Below, piece by piece: positions 11,100 to 23,402 of a DNA stretch of 64,000 nt. The stretch's first letter is position 1; every line of letters starts with the position of its first letter. The stretch covers positions 96,176,616 through 96,240,615 of the forward strand of contig CM071924.1 in the NCBI GenBank assembly GCA_016081115.2, given 5' to 3'. The stretch comes from Rehmannia glutinosa. Lineage: Eukaryota > Streptophyta > Magnoliopsida > Lamiales > Orobanchaceae. The position numbers and the translations under genes were made by a program. Under the pieces are notes generated by a model. It saw only the letters and a program-made list of their open reading frames with translations, searched no databases and was not told the DNA's origin.

Positions 11100-11753
11100 A
11101 TGGCAAAAAATCTCAATTTCTGCTTCACGAAGATCAAATCTCCACCATCCCCGGAACACACACTCCCTGTAAATCACAGCCGTCCGTTCTCCAACCCCTC
11201 CCCATCCCTCCTAATCAAGAATTTCAACTCCCTCTACGAAAATCTCAATTCCGCCGCCGCCGCCGCGTCAGATTCCGACACCGACGGCGACGGCGACTCC
11301 GCTGCCACGCCGGATTTCGCCACCGCCTTCGCCTCCCAGCGGTTCTTCTTCGCCTCCCCCGGCCGGTCCAACTCCATCGTCGACTCCTCCTCCTCCGCCG
11401 TCTCCGTCGCGTCCACGTCATCATCCACGTCATCGAACCAACCGGAAAACGACGCCGTGTCCGGAGGCAGCATCGCCGTGCCCACCTACTCGCCGGACCC
11501 ATTCGTCGATTTCCGGCGATCAATGCAGGAAATGGTGGAGGCGCGTGAAATCCACGACGTGAGAGAGAACTGGGATTATTTGCATGAGCTACTAATGTGC
11601 TATCTGTCATTAAACCCCAAAAGCACGCACAAATTCATCGTCGGAGCTTTCGCCGATCTTCTCGTCAGCCTCATGACGCCTCCGTCGGAAAAGGGTCGCC
11701 GGAAAATGCCGTTTCCCGACGGAAAACACACAATTTCGCGGCAATGTGTGTAA
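11100..11753 (+). CDS. OVATE family protein
   Basis: Intronless gene of 217 codons. The start ATG has a good plant context (AAACCATGGCA). Residues about 127-192 form the OVATE domain, with YSPDPFVDFRRSM, then the conserved LLMCYLSLNPKSTHKFIVGAF and a final DLLVSLM (residues 165-192). The N-terminal part is low-complexity and rich in Ser, Ala and Asp, as usual in the family. OVATE proteins are plant-specific nuclear transcriptional repressors that bind TALE homeodomain proteins and affect organ shape and vascular or wall development. The domain is nearest to the OFP13/15/16/18 group from memory; I do not assign a number. The coding part is GC-rich against AT-rich flanks, which is common for this family and not a sign of transfer. 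Confidence 0.93.
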   Translation: MAKNLNFCFTKIKSPPSPEHTLPVNHSRPFSNPSPSLLIKNFNSLYENLNSAAAAASDSDTDGDGDSAATPDFATAFASQRFFFASPGRSNSIVDSSSSAVSVASTSSSTSSNQPENDAVSGGSIAVPTYSPDPFVDFRRSMQEMVEAREIHDVRENWDYLHELLMCYLSLNPKSTHKFIVGAFADLLVSLMTPPSEKGRRKMPFPDGKHTISRQCV

Positions 11754-11930
11754 AAAAAGGGGATGAGATCTCGTGTGGCCACTTTTTCTATTTCTTATAT
11801 TGGAAGAATTGCACATGTATAATTGTGACATTATCTTGTACATGTGTCATTAATTCAATGCAGTGGATTTAAGTGACGTCAACTTGTACACGTACATATC
11901 ATTCATCTGATGCGGTGGAATAAGGACCTG

Positions 11931-12164
11931 GAACAGGAAATCTCAATACGTAAAAAACCCATCATTTGCTGGAATTGAAATTTCATATTCTACTTTTCCC
12001 GTTCCACTCATATTTCATTGCATTAGATAAATGGCACGTGTACAAACAATTTGTATACGTGCTTTTCATCTAATATATGTATATGAGTGAAACGGGAAAA
12101 GTGGAATAGGAAATCTCAGTCCCAGCAAATGATGGGTTTTTTTACGTATTGAAATTTCATGTTC
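11931..12164. mobile_element. Long-arm foldback MITE
   Basis: 234 bp whose two halves are inverted copies of each other for about 80 bases. The left arm carries AATACGTAAAAAACCCATC and then TTTGCTGG; the right arm carries the complement. No clear target duplication was found. The RNA would fold into one long hairpin. Confidence 0.7.
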
Positions 12165-13020
12165 TACTATCTTATTCCACTCGCTATTCCATTTTATACG
12201 TGTACAAGACGATATCACAACTGTACATATATTTTTCATCTAATATATGGAATATGAAGTGGAAAAGAGAAAATGAAATAAGAGATTTCGTGCCCATTTG
12301 ATGACGGAAAAAAAAGTGGTAACTTGATTAATTAATTTTAGTACTATCGTTTTCAAAACAACATTTACGTTATAAGTGGAGAAAAAATGAAACACTAATG
12401 TTAAAAAACAGTTCATTATTGTGTGGGGATGATGTAGCAGTTGGTCCCCTATTGTCTTCAATTATATATATATTTTTATTTTTTCAGTCCCTTATCCTTT
12501 TACAGGCTACAGCATAAGAATTTAATCATTTATTTATTTTTTTTGTACATTTTTTGATTTCCAGCTACATACTATAAATTCCATAGACATATTAATTGTT
12601 CTTTCTTGAAATTATATATACTCGCCTTTTTACTGCAATCTGGCATTGCAAAAGGCTGGTTTATATTCTGAAACCCTTTAGGAAAAAGCTGTGCCTAAAT
12701 TACTGATAAACTGTAAAAGCATTCAGAATTTAATTTGTATCTGTTTAGAAATTTTTAGAGTAAGATTCTGAATTAAATGCCTGAGATTCAGGTGTAATAT
12801 GTGCTAAAGATTTGAGTTCCTATTAATTAAATTTATTTTGAGATCCAATTAATTATATATATTGATATCCCTATCTTAAAACATGTTATAACATTTATTT
12901 CATTTAGGTATAAGTTTTGGTCCTGTATTCCAGCTATTGGTTAATGGTCCAACCCCAGAGCCTACACCTAATTAAAAAAAGTTCTGAGAAACTGATAGTC
13001 TCTTTTGCCCAACCACTTGA

Positions 13021-13021
<1 letters not shown>

Positions 13022-13093
<72 letters not shown>

Positions 13094-13094
13094 T
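13022..13094. repeat. ATT microsatellite
   Basis: About 24 uninterrupted ATT units. Likely to vary in length between individuals. Confidence 0.97.
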
Positions 13095-13651
13095 AATAAA
13101 TGAAATAGAAATAACAAAAAACATGTCATTGATCATCTGCAAGATGCCATCGTTTATGCCCTCTATTGATATATTACTGGATAATTTTTTTTGTTTATGG
13201 GTTTTATATGAGACTGTCTCATGAGTCTAAGTTCATGAGACGGGTTATAAGACACAAAAATATAGATTCTTTTTATTGGTTTGAGTTCGGATTAAACTTC
13301 TACTTAAATAGTTGTCTCATACAAGTGTTTTTTTCTTTTTTTTTTTGCACAGTAGAAGAGGAACACATGTACTCATATAGAATCAAACTCCCAGACCAAT
13401 TATCCCAAAAATACAAGTTTCCACCGCCGAACCACAAGTCCATCATTCTCTGGTTTTATATAGCATTATTAGTTATAAGTAGCATAATGTTCTTAATTTG
13501 GCATTTTAACATAGCTTTGTACCATCAAGAATTTCCACTAAATTGGATATTAATATGCTCATGAACCTAACTAATTTTTAGATTGTTATAAATATTGTGT
13601 AAATCAGTTTATCGGTAATAAAATGGCTTCCACTCTAAAGCAAAAACTTGT

Positions 13652-13795
13652 GTAAGACGGTCGCACGGTGCGACGGGTGATACTTTTAGTGTAGAAAGTG
13701 ATATCTTGTCTGAATACACTGAAATTAAGTGTATTCAGACAAAGTGTCTCTTTTTCCCTAAAAGTGCAATCCGTCGCACCGTGCGACCGTCTTAC
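13652..13795. mobile_element. Short foldback MITE
   Basis: 144 bp with inverted ends GTAAGACGGTCGCACGGTGC and its complement, about 27 paired bases. A second nested palindrome, TGAATACACT to AGTGTATTCA, sits in the middle. Non-coding. Confidence 0.8.
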
Positions 13796-13839
13796 AATAG
13801 ACATACTCTAACTTTAATTGCAGCAAATGCCAAATCCAA

Positions 13840-14051
13840 TCGGAAGGAATCTTCTATTCCAGGATGGTGTTTCATCTCTTATTACACCGCACGGATGATT
13901 GACACGTGTATACAAGTTGTCATATTAATTTTGAAACATAAATCAAGCCTAAATTGTGGGATTTTAATATTTCAACTTGTATACACGTGTCAATCATCCG
14001 TACGGTGGAATAGGAGATGAAACACCATCCTAGAATAGAAGATCCCATCCG
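13840..14051. mobile_element. Foldback MITE (GATGGTGTTTCATC family, copy 2)
   Basis: 212-bp copy of the element at 1634-1843. The 9-bp repeat CAAATCCAA lies on both sides (13831-13839 and 14052-14060), which points to a Mutator-type insertion. The arms are better preserved than in copy 1. Confidence 0.85.
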
Positions 14052-14060
14052 CAAATCCAA

Positions 14061-16274
14061 TGCTTAACTGTGTGAGGACTCCGTTCCTTTTCTTTTTCTG
14101 TTCTTTTTTCTAAATCAATTTACAGAGCTAAAAAAGGTCCTTATAATTGTACAAGATTAACTCATCATGACTGAAAAGTGTCACAGTGTCCTTTTAATGA
14201 AAACAAAAATATGTGGGCTCATTGTTTAGAACAAAAAAACAAAACCCTCTTTAACTTCTTCAATCAAGTTAAAATTATGTCGACAATGTTTCAAAACAGT
14301 CATTTTACCGACCATTCTTGAGATAAGATTTTGATTAATTAAAATCTAATTAATCAGACAAAACAAAAACTTTTTTTCACTGGCTAAATATTATTGTATC
14401 CTTCTCATAAAAGAAAAAAGTTGTCATCTGGGCTTGATTGGGGGGCAGAATCTTGAAGTAAGGACAAATATTCGGATTAAGATTAAAACCAAGTTATAAT
14501 TATAATAAATAAACAAAAGTATATAGGGGTCCCAAACACAGACAAAATCAGGGAATCTTGAATTTGTTTTTCCAACCATCTCTTGCTTTACTGCTGTCTT
14601 AAATTACTTTTTTTTTTCTTTTTTTTTTTCTGAGACTTGGGATAAGTCGCTCTCATGAGTAATGAAGATTCTGTGGTTGTATATAAATGAAAGCTCATGT
14701 ACATGTGATTTAATAAATTGGAGGTGACACAGAAGAAGATGATTTGTTCTTCGTACAAGTTGCTAATTAATTATATGATTTGTTTTGGACTAATTATGTT
14801 TTATATAGATTATAAATAGTTCAGTCGACGTATAGTTCACGTGGTCCTCTATATGTTATTTACCATGTGGGATACAACGACAACTATATTCGAATAGGTT
14901 AAATTAAAAAGTTACATATTGAGAAGAACTGCATTGATCAATAAAATTAGGGCTATATTAATAAAAAGTGCCGAGGTATATTCTAATTACAAAAAGAAAA
15001 ACAGTTATATATCTTGCAAAATTACAAACCCCTCATGACATTTGTTTCTCTTTTACAAACCTCAACAAGTGTTATGACATTTTAAGAGAGCGTATATGTT
15101 TTTTTTTTTTTTGGAAGATGGTGGAGTTTTTTTATAATTAGGCTAAACTTTAGGTGTAGTTTTGTTAGTTAAGGTCTCGTGGTTATTTATGTCTTCGCCT
15201 CGGTTCCTCAAGAAGCCATATTTCCTGATTCCTGTATATTGATTTCTTTTTTTCAGGTAACACAATGTAAAGTATCTATAATCTAGGCAAGAACATTGGG
15301 CTGACTGACTTAGATGTCCACATTATCTGAAAGTTAGACAAACGAGAACTAGGTACTCATTGGGCCTTGAAGGCTTGAAGAACTAACTAAATTGGGCTTG
15401 TATCAATATATGGAAAAAAAAAACAATTCGTATGCAAAAATACGATATCAAATACCATACCAAAACATTAGTTAAGCAAATAATTAATAAAATTAATACA
15501 TTTTGATCCTTTTTTTGTTTAGTTTTTCAACAACCGTATTTTGTAAAATAAAATGAGTTTATATTTAATACTGAGAGTTTTCCTAAAATTAGATACAATC
15601 AATTGACCAAACAGTAGATTAGTTTACCAATTACCAGAATGTAAACCCAACTGCTAATGATAATCCAATCATTTCACATCTTTACAGCAGATTGAAATCA
15701 AAACAGGACGGTTTACACTAAAGTCGTCTTGCACTAATTAGCGACATGGACTCACAAAGCCGAAAAGTGACTAAGTACAAAATCAATACTTCCAAAAACC
15801 AGAAACTAAATCCTAGTTCATGACCAATGACTCTTCAATAATTCAAAGCTCGTGGAGTGAAGTAGAACAATTCAAAGTTTAGTGGACATAGTATAAAAAC
15901 ATGCATAGTTCGGGGGCAAATTAAAATTACCTCTAACAAAATTGATGCCAACATTTAATAGTAACATGTGAAGATAGAAATTACTCTAAGTATAACTGGC
16001 TGGTGACAGCAAATTTTAGTCTAACTAAAGTATAAATGGTGGAACAATAAATGCCTTCTCAGAAAGTAACACAGACAGAACCAAAAGCACAAACATATTG
16101 ATTCCCCCAAACAAATTGAGTCTTAAAAAACCATGATAAAAATTAATAGTGGCGTCCAAAACTTCAAATCCAAAACAAGGATAACAAAACTCAGTACATG
16201 TAACCTCTTAGATATGGGGTAGCCTAAACCAAAATAAATCTAATCATAAAGACCACACACAAAAAAGAAGAGGC
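14061..16274. other. Spacer between OVATE and RPS18
   Basis: Mostly AT-rich with a poly-T tract near 14600. At about 14955-15172 there is a badly decayed copy of the GGGATAATTAC family (CTAATTACAAAAAG on the left, ATAATTAGGCTAAACTTTAG on the right). The last few hundred bases are probably the 3' UTR and downstream region of RPS18. No other gene recognised. Confidence 0.4.
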
Positions 16275-18075
<1,801 letters not shown>

Positions 18076-18165
18076 GGCTAGGGTTTCGAATCAAGCAGCG
18101 GAGAATACTCTGTTCTTCGACGGCTGCTCTGCTATCACTTTAGTATGAGGGAACTCAAACCCTAA
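18076..18165 (-). promoter_or_regulatory. RPS18 5' region with telo-boxes
   Basis: On the minus strand AAACCCTA occurs just before the start codon and TTAGGGTTT occurs near 18151-18160. Telo-boxes (AAACCCTA) near the transcription start are a known mark of plant ribosomal protein genes. No site II motif was seen here, unlike RPS24. The exact transcription start is not visible. Confidence 0.55.
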
Positions 18166-18170
18166 TCCGT

Positions 18171-18766
18171 GGTTTATAATTTATAGTCCCGTGAACTGGG
18201 AAAATTACAATTCTGTCCCAAAACTTAAGGTATATTTTATTAGTTATCCACATTACACCCGATAACTATTCGAGTTATCCACATTACACCCCAGAACTAG
18301 AATATTAATAACAATTAGCCCGAATCTTTCCATATTTCACAGAAATGGCATCACACACATGGGCAAAATTTCCTTTTTATTCCTTTTACCCCTTATTATT
18401 TTGGACAAAACTACTTCAAACTCCATAAAGTAAATTTTATTTCAACACATTCATAAAATTGTTTCAGTCCACCGAATTTTCATTTAAAAAAGTTAAATCA
18501 TTTAAACTTTACCCAATTTTTGGATGAAATATCCTAAACTCTTTTATTGAAAATGTTTATTTATTAAAACTAATCTCCGTTTACATATTCATTTATTTGT
18601 AGTTAAATTTTCAAAAAATAAATTAAGAACTTTCTTATATTTTTAGGTTCCTCCAATTTAAAAATGAAGATACAAGATTGTCTCTAGTCTCTAGTCTCTA
18701 CTACCATCTACAAGTCATATCTATTTCCCTTCACCAGTGACCCCATATTTTCTGAGTTAATAAATA
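18171..18766. other. Spacer between RPS18 and RPS24
   Basis: AT-rich, with a decayed GTTATCCACATTACACCC short repeat near 18243-18288. No gene seen. Confidence 0.45.
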
Positions 18767-19039
18767 GGGATAATTACAAAAAGCTCCCTAAGGTTTGAGC
18801 TAATTACAAAAACACCAAGAGGTTTTTGAAAATTATGAAAAACCCTTTGAGGTTTGAATGTGTTTTAATTTTAAGAGGGCAATTTTGATAATTAATTGTA
18901 AGGGGAGTTTTTAAACTATTTTTTGCATATGAATGAAAGAAATGTAAGATGGATCAAAGGGATTTTTGTAATTTTTAAAAAAATTGGTCTTTTTTTTTTT
19001 AATTAGCCCGAACATCATGGGGATTTCTTTAATTATCCC
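18767..19039. mobile_element. GGGATAATTAC foldback MITE, copy 3
   Basis: 273 bp, ends GGGATAATTACAAAAAG and AATTATCCC, with a perfect 9-bp duplication TAATAAATA on both sides. Lies between the two ribosomal protein genes. Confidence 0.85.
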
Positions 19040-19858
19040 TAATAAATATTTCAAACTCAGGTGAAGAAAATTTCATGGTAGTCTAGTGATCGAACAAGTA
19101 ACGACACCTTCTTTGCTCTAAGATTATACCATCTTCACTATTGGGCACTAACACCTTCGTTGCTCTAAGATTGTATTATCTTCACTTATGGGTACTGTTA
19201 GCACTGGATTAGCATCATAAAATAAGAACAGAATGCTAATGTTCAAGGGAAAACTGATGAGTGGAGGGAGAGAGAGACATTACAAACTAATGTAATAACG
19301 GAATAGAAGATAAAACATCCTCTTCCTTTTGAAAGATACAATCCAATCCATTCACGATTGATTGGCCGATGCATAACTCAAATAGCCAACCAAGATATAA
19401 ATTTGCAGTTTCAAATTTTTTAACTAGTTAAGGGGTAATAACATTTTTGTACGTACGGACAAATTTAAACATTCGTTCGTTGAGGAAATTGATTGTCAAG
19501 AATTAACCAATGATGCCTATATGATTTCAGTAACGAACATTAGCAACGTTGAGAATCTGATTTGGCAAACAGAACGAATCTGCCACAGCAAAACACATCG
19601 TTCATCAGAAAATCTGATTCTTCGGTACTTGTAATGATACAAATATGGGGACGCAACGAAGCAAGATGCCAAAAAAGAAAATTTTCTTCGAAATGACAAT
19701 AAATGTAAATAAAACAAGAATTCAAGCCTTAGTACCATCCACAAAATTGTGCCACTTTAACATTAAAGAACTAAATTAAGCTAAGGCAAAGCAAAAATAA
19801 CTGTCATATGATAACTTTCGCAATTCCAGAAAACCCAAAAAGTACAATCATGAGAAAC
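19040..19858. other. Spacer and RPS24 3' region
   Basis: A short duplicated phrase (CTTCGTTGCTCTAAGATT and a near copy) lies at about 19107-19188. The last 300 bases, up to the RPS24 stop, probably are its 3' UTR. The minus-strand frames at 19517-19744 have no domain. Confidence 0.4.
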
Positions 19859-21661
19859 TTATTTCTTCTTGCCAGCCTTGGCAGCATCTCCGGCCTTAGT
19901 CTGCAAAAAGTATAGTGAGGGCATTATCAGTATAGGGAAAAAATAGTTATATCTTTTTTGTCTACAGGACATGGTTGCATGTGAACGAGTTTAGTTACTT
20001 CAAATATCAAGCTACAATCAAGGGCATTTGTTTGGCCAACAAAGGGTTTCAATGGAAAATGGATTAGGTAAAGGGTTTAGAGTTATATTAGAAGGATTGA
20101 AAGTTAGCGTCAAAGGTAAGAGAAATTATACCTTTTTAACACCACGGATTTTCTTCGCTCTGTTCTTCCTTTCCTTCATCTGCTTCCTTGACTTCTCAAT
20201 CTTGGTATCAAGACCATTCTGCATACCAAAATTCCAGATATTGTCAGACGTGAAATATGCAATACTAACAAATGAAAAAATTGGGGTCGCTAAAATGGAT
20301 ATGCAACACACAGCATTATATTTCAACATTGCCGAGTCTCAAACATCTCAATATGAATAGGCCACTTAAGTAAGCTGATTCGACATTCAATAATTATACA
20401 TAATGTCAAATAATAAACTAGAGAAGCAGAGTAATAGGCCAACTTATAAACATTCCACATTTCAACGTGCAAACATAATAAAGTTAAAATACACATCACT
20501 CAACATAATCTTTAATGTAATGAGAAACCAACCATCCATAGAGCAAGCAGAATTCAAAATTTGGGCAACAATGTAAGAAGAAATGACCACACTACAACTC
20601 AGTGAATACTATAGTACAACTTCAAATTGCACACAAAAATAAATTAAACTCTCAACGAACACACACAGCAAAAGAAGAGGTCACGCAGTAGCTAACACTT
20701 TTTAACATTCAACATATGTTAACATAATCCCAAGAAACGAACTAGACAGACAGTAATGGGTGTAGGCCACCTTGTAGAAGGTTTCACACATCAATGTGCA
20801 AACATATGCAAATATGAATGAAGAAATAAATTACCCTGATAAGCCTGTATTTAGGCTCATATTTCTTTGCATTCTCAACAGAATCATAGATCAAGCCAAA
20901 CCCCGTAGATTTGCCTCCACCAAAGTGGGTCCTGAACTTAAACACAAAGATGGCATTTGGATCCTTAACCTCATACATCCTTGCCAATTTTTCCTTCAAC
21001 TCAGCCTTCAAAAAGATTACATAGGGAGAACACAAATAAGAACAGGTAGCAAACCCCAAACATTCTCCTTACAAAAAACATTCCAATAAAAACAAAAACT
21101 ATCAATATACTTACTCTGCATATATCCATATTTGGTGTAATCAGACATTACATTACCTTATGCTCGCATTGAGGACACGCATAAAGTAATTCAATACCAC
21201 TATCTAGGTTCATCAACTTATCTTTCTTTTATGTGGCCTATATTTTCTGACTCCTTTTTTTTCATGGGAAATAATACAGAAGTACAAAGACAATCACTCT
21301 TAAGTCACAAATGGTGTAATCTTTTTCCCATCTACACCTTATACAAAGACACATAACTTCAAAAATACCATAAAACAGAAACGCTAAAGAGAGTAACGCA
21401 TTGCAATCAACTAAACTGAAATGTTATAGGGGAGCGAACCTTAGAAACATTAGGCCTTCCTGGATGCAACACATCAATGACCTACAAAACAAAACCGAAA
21501 ACAATAATCGATGTGAACAAAAATGAACAGGAATCGTTACAAGCAGCAACGAAAAAAAGCCAAAGCAACAGAATAATCAGAAGACATACGAATTGCTTCC
21601 TTGAGAGGAGACGGTTTGTCATAAACTTCCTTGTTCTGATAGTTACTGCCTTGTCCGCCAT
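19859..21661 (-). CDS. RPS24: 40S ribosomal protein S24 (eS24)
   Basis: Five coding exons on the minus strand: 21661-21590, 21481-21440, 21005-20835, 20218-20132 and 19900-19859. They join in frame to 137 codons plus stop, close to the family length, with GT-AG introns. Landmarks are MADKAVTIRTRKFMTNRLLS in exon 1, VIDVLHPGRPNVSK in exon 2, THFGGGKSTGFGLIYDSVEN in exon 3 and EKSRKQMKERKNRAKKIRG in exon 4. The tail is KAGDAAKAGKKK. eS24 is a small-subunit protein of the cytosolic ribosome needed for 18S rRNA maturation. A further intron probably splits the 5' UTR (21665-21774), ending three bases before the ATG. It is the neighbour of RPS18 on the same strand; the two are separate transcripts, not an operon. 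Confidence 0.97.
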
Positions 21662-21664
21662 TTC

Positions 21665-21774
21665 CTGTAAAAAAGAAAAGATAATTCACTAATTCAATTT
21701 CAATCTGAAGCACGAACAGTCGTAATTCATATGCTCATATAAGTGGAGAAAGAAAAACAGAAGCAAGCAATTAC
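21665..21774 (-). other. Predicted 5' UTR intron of RPS24
   Basis: On the minus strand the donor is ACACC|GTAATTG and the acceptor TTTTTTTACAG|GAAATGG, leaving GAA before the start codon. Leader introns that often raise expression are common in plant ribosomal protein genes. Inferred from splice signals only. Confidence 0.55.
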
Positions 21775-21893
21775 GGTGTCGTTTGAGCAGATTCACGCCG
21801 TGTGCCGCCGCCGCCTAATGCTGCTGCTCTTTTGAAGCTCAGTGGTATGTTTCCGCTCGCGAGGCGTTTCTGCTTTGAAGAGGACGAGTTTTT

Positions 21894-21997
21894 TAACCCT
21901 AGGGTTTTGTACCTATACTCTCCCTCATGGGCTTAACTGGGCCGACCGTATATGGGCTAAAGTTGAACTTTATTTATCTTGTTCCAAAAGATGGGCT
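21894..21997 (-). promoter_or_regulatory. RPS24 promoter: telo-box and site II motifs
   Basis: An AAACCCTA telo-box (within the palindrome AACCCTAGGGTT, 21895-21906) is followed upstream by four site II type motifs, TGGGCT or TGGGCC, at 21928, 21938, 21953 and 21992 on the plus strand. The telo-box plus site II pair is the known promoter signature of plant ribosomal protein and cell-cycle genes. Confidence 0.7.
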
Positions 21998-22175
21998 TTA
22001 AAATCTAAAGCCACGGTAAATATTGGACTAGCTCAATTACTCCAATGACAAACAACAGTTAGAGTACCTTGTGGGCAAATCCTTTTTTTTTTCGATACGA
22101 TAGAATTATCGATAGAATTTTATAACTCAACGAACAATAATTACAGGACTGGCAACAAGTTCACTCCAGATTCAA

Positions 22176-23402
22176 TCAACAGATCCAATCCAAAAAATCA
22201 GTAACCCATTCAAGACTAGGATCACCCGACGCAGCCATAGTGGCAAGAGTACAACAAGGTCTATTACAATCACTATCAATAAAATAAAACTCACAAACAT
22301 CGAATAAACAACAAAACAAGTAGATGTCTTCGGCTATTGCAAAACAAGAAGACAGGAACGAGTCGCGGTTGCTCAACTTTGTTGCAATATCCTTCACATC
22401 TAGCTTAATACAAACGTTTTTCCAACCAAAAAAATGTGCTTTCACCAAGGCATGTCTAACCGCGAGGAGAATAGCTTCAACTGGAGTATACAGTTGCTCC
22501 CTAGAGGATCTCCAAGCAAATTGAACTTTACCTTTATCACACCAAAAAATGCCACCTAATCCTGATCTTTCACCATTGGAAATGAAAGCACTGACCTTAC
22601 CAACATAAGGTCCTACTTTTGTTTCCATGGGATGAGAGAGATCATAGATTGCAGACGAGTTCGCAGCCACAGTCCCAGACAATTGGTTCAAACCAGCCTC
22701 AGCATCCACCTCAGGCCATTGATTCAGCCCACCAGCATATTGAAATTCTTTCCATTTTGCACATGTCAACTCAACCAACTCTTTCTCAGAAATTTTGGTC
22801 TTTTGAAAAAGCCATAAATTCTTGCATTTCCAAAGCCACCAAAGAATATAAACAGAGAGTTGAACTCTGTTTTGATTAATTTCCTTTTTCCCAACATGGC
22901 ATAAATGAGTCCACCAAGATTTAAAACAGTCAGATTTAAGGATGGGTAAAAACCACTGAACAGGGGCCAATTTCCAAACACATTGAGCTCTAGGACACAA
23001 GAAAAAAATATGACCAATCGACTCCATATCCTCTCCACACACATAACAAATAGGTCCACATCCACTCTTTTTTTCCTGAGATTATTTGCAGTAGGCAAGA
23101 TACCATTAAGGCATTTTCAAATGAAAAAATTAATCTTACCCTTAACTTTAATATTCCAGCAAAGTTTCCAGATTTTTGGCTTAAAAGAGGGCGGCATTAC
23201 TAGTTTCAGGCCAATCATCACACAAGCAATTTTTCTGTTGAAGAACAACAAATGCATACTTAACAGAAAACAAACCCTTTTTATCAAAACGCCAAACAAT
23301 ACGATCTTTACTCCCATCTGAACAAATAGGGATAGCAAGAATACACTTAGCATCATCATGAGAAAACACGGCAGACACCAATGAGTGGTTCCAAGCATTC
23401 CC
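22176..23402 (-). pseudogene. LINE ORF2 C-terminal part (zf-RVT, RNase H-like)
   Basis: The first part from 23402 continues the reading frame broken by the copia insert (AWNHSLVSAVF, then RIVWRFDKKGLFSVKYAF). After a degenerate patch at about 23180-23100 the frame resumes with CYVCGEDMESIGHIFFLCPR, the zinc-binding linker typical of plant LINE reverse transcriptases. The last 150 residues (FISNGERSGLGGIFWCDKGK, EAILLAVRHALVKA, then KLDVKDIATKL) resemble the plant LINE RNase H domain with some acidic residues kept. Stops between the parts make it a pseudogene. Confidence 0.85.

Larger units (their letters stand above)
11754..13651. other. Spacer downstream of the OVATE gene
   Basis: Apart from the foldback element at 11931-12164 and the ATT tract at 13022-13094, this is AT-rich spacer. 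A short GAGACTGTCTCATGAG-type motif near 13210 resembles the end of a common plant MITE. The frame at 13166-13564 has no domain. Confidence 0.45.

Noticed and set aside
11245..11610. Arginine-rich antisense frame across the OVATE gene
   Set aside because: Antisense of a GC-rich coding region; no domain and no start or splice support.
11100..11753. Recent transfer of the GC-rich OVATE and FAS1 genes
   Set aside because: High GC in intronless plant genes of these families is usual, and the proteins are typical plant proteins.
20028..20360. 110-codon plus-strand frame
   Set aside because: Antisense to RPS24 exon 4 and its introns.
22983..23321. Plus-strand frames over the LINE
   Set aside because: Antisense to the LINE ORF2 remnants, which have clear domains.
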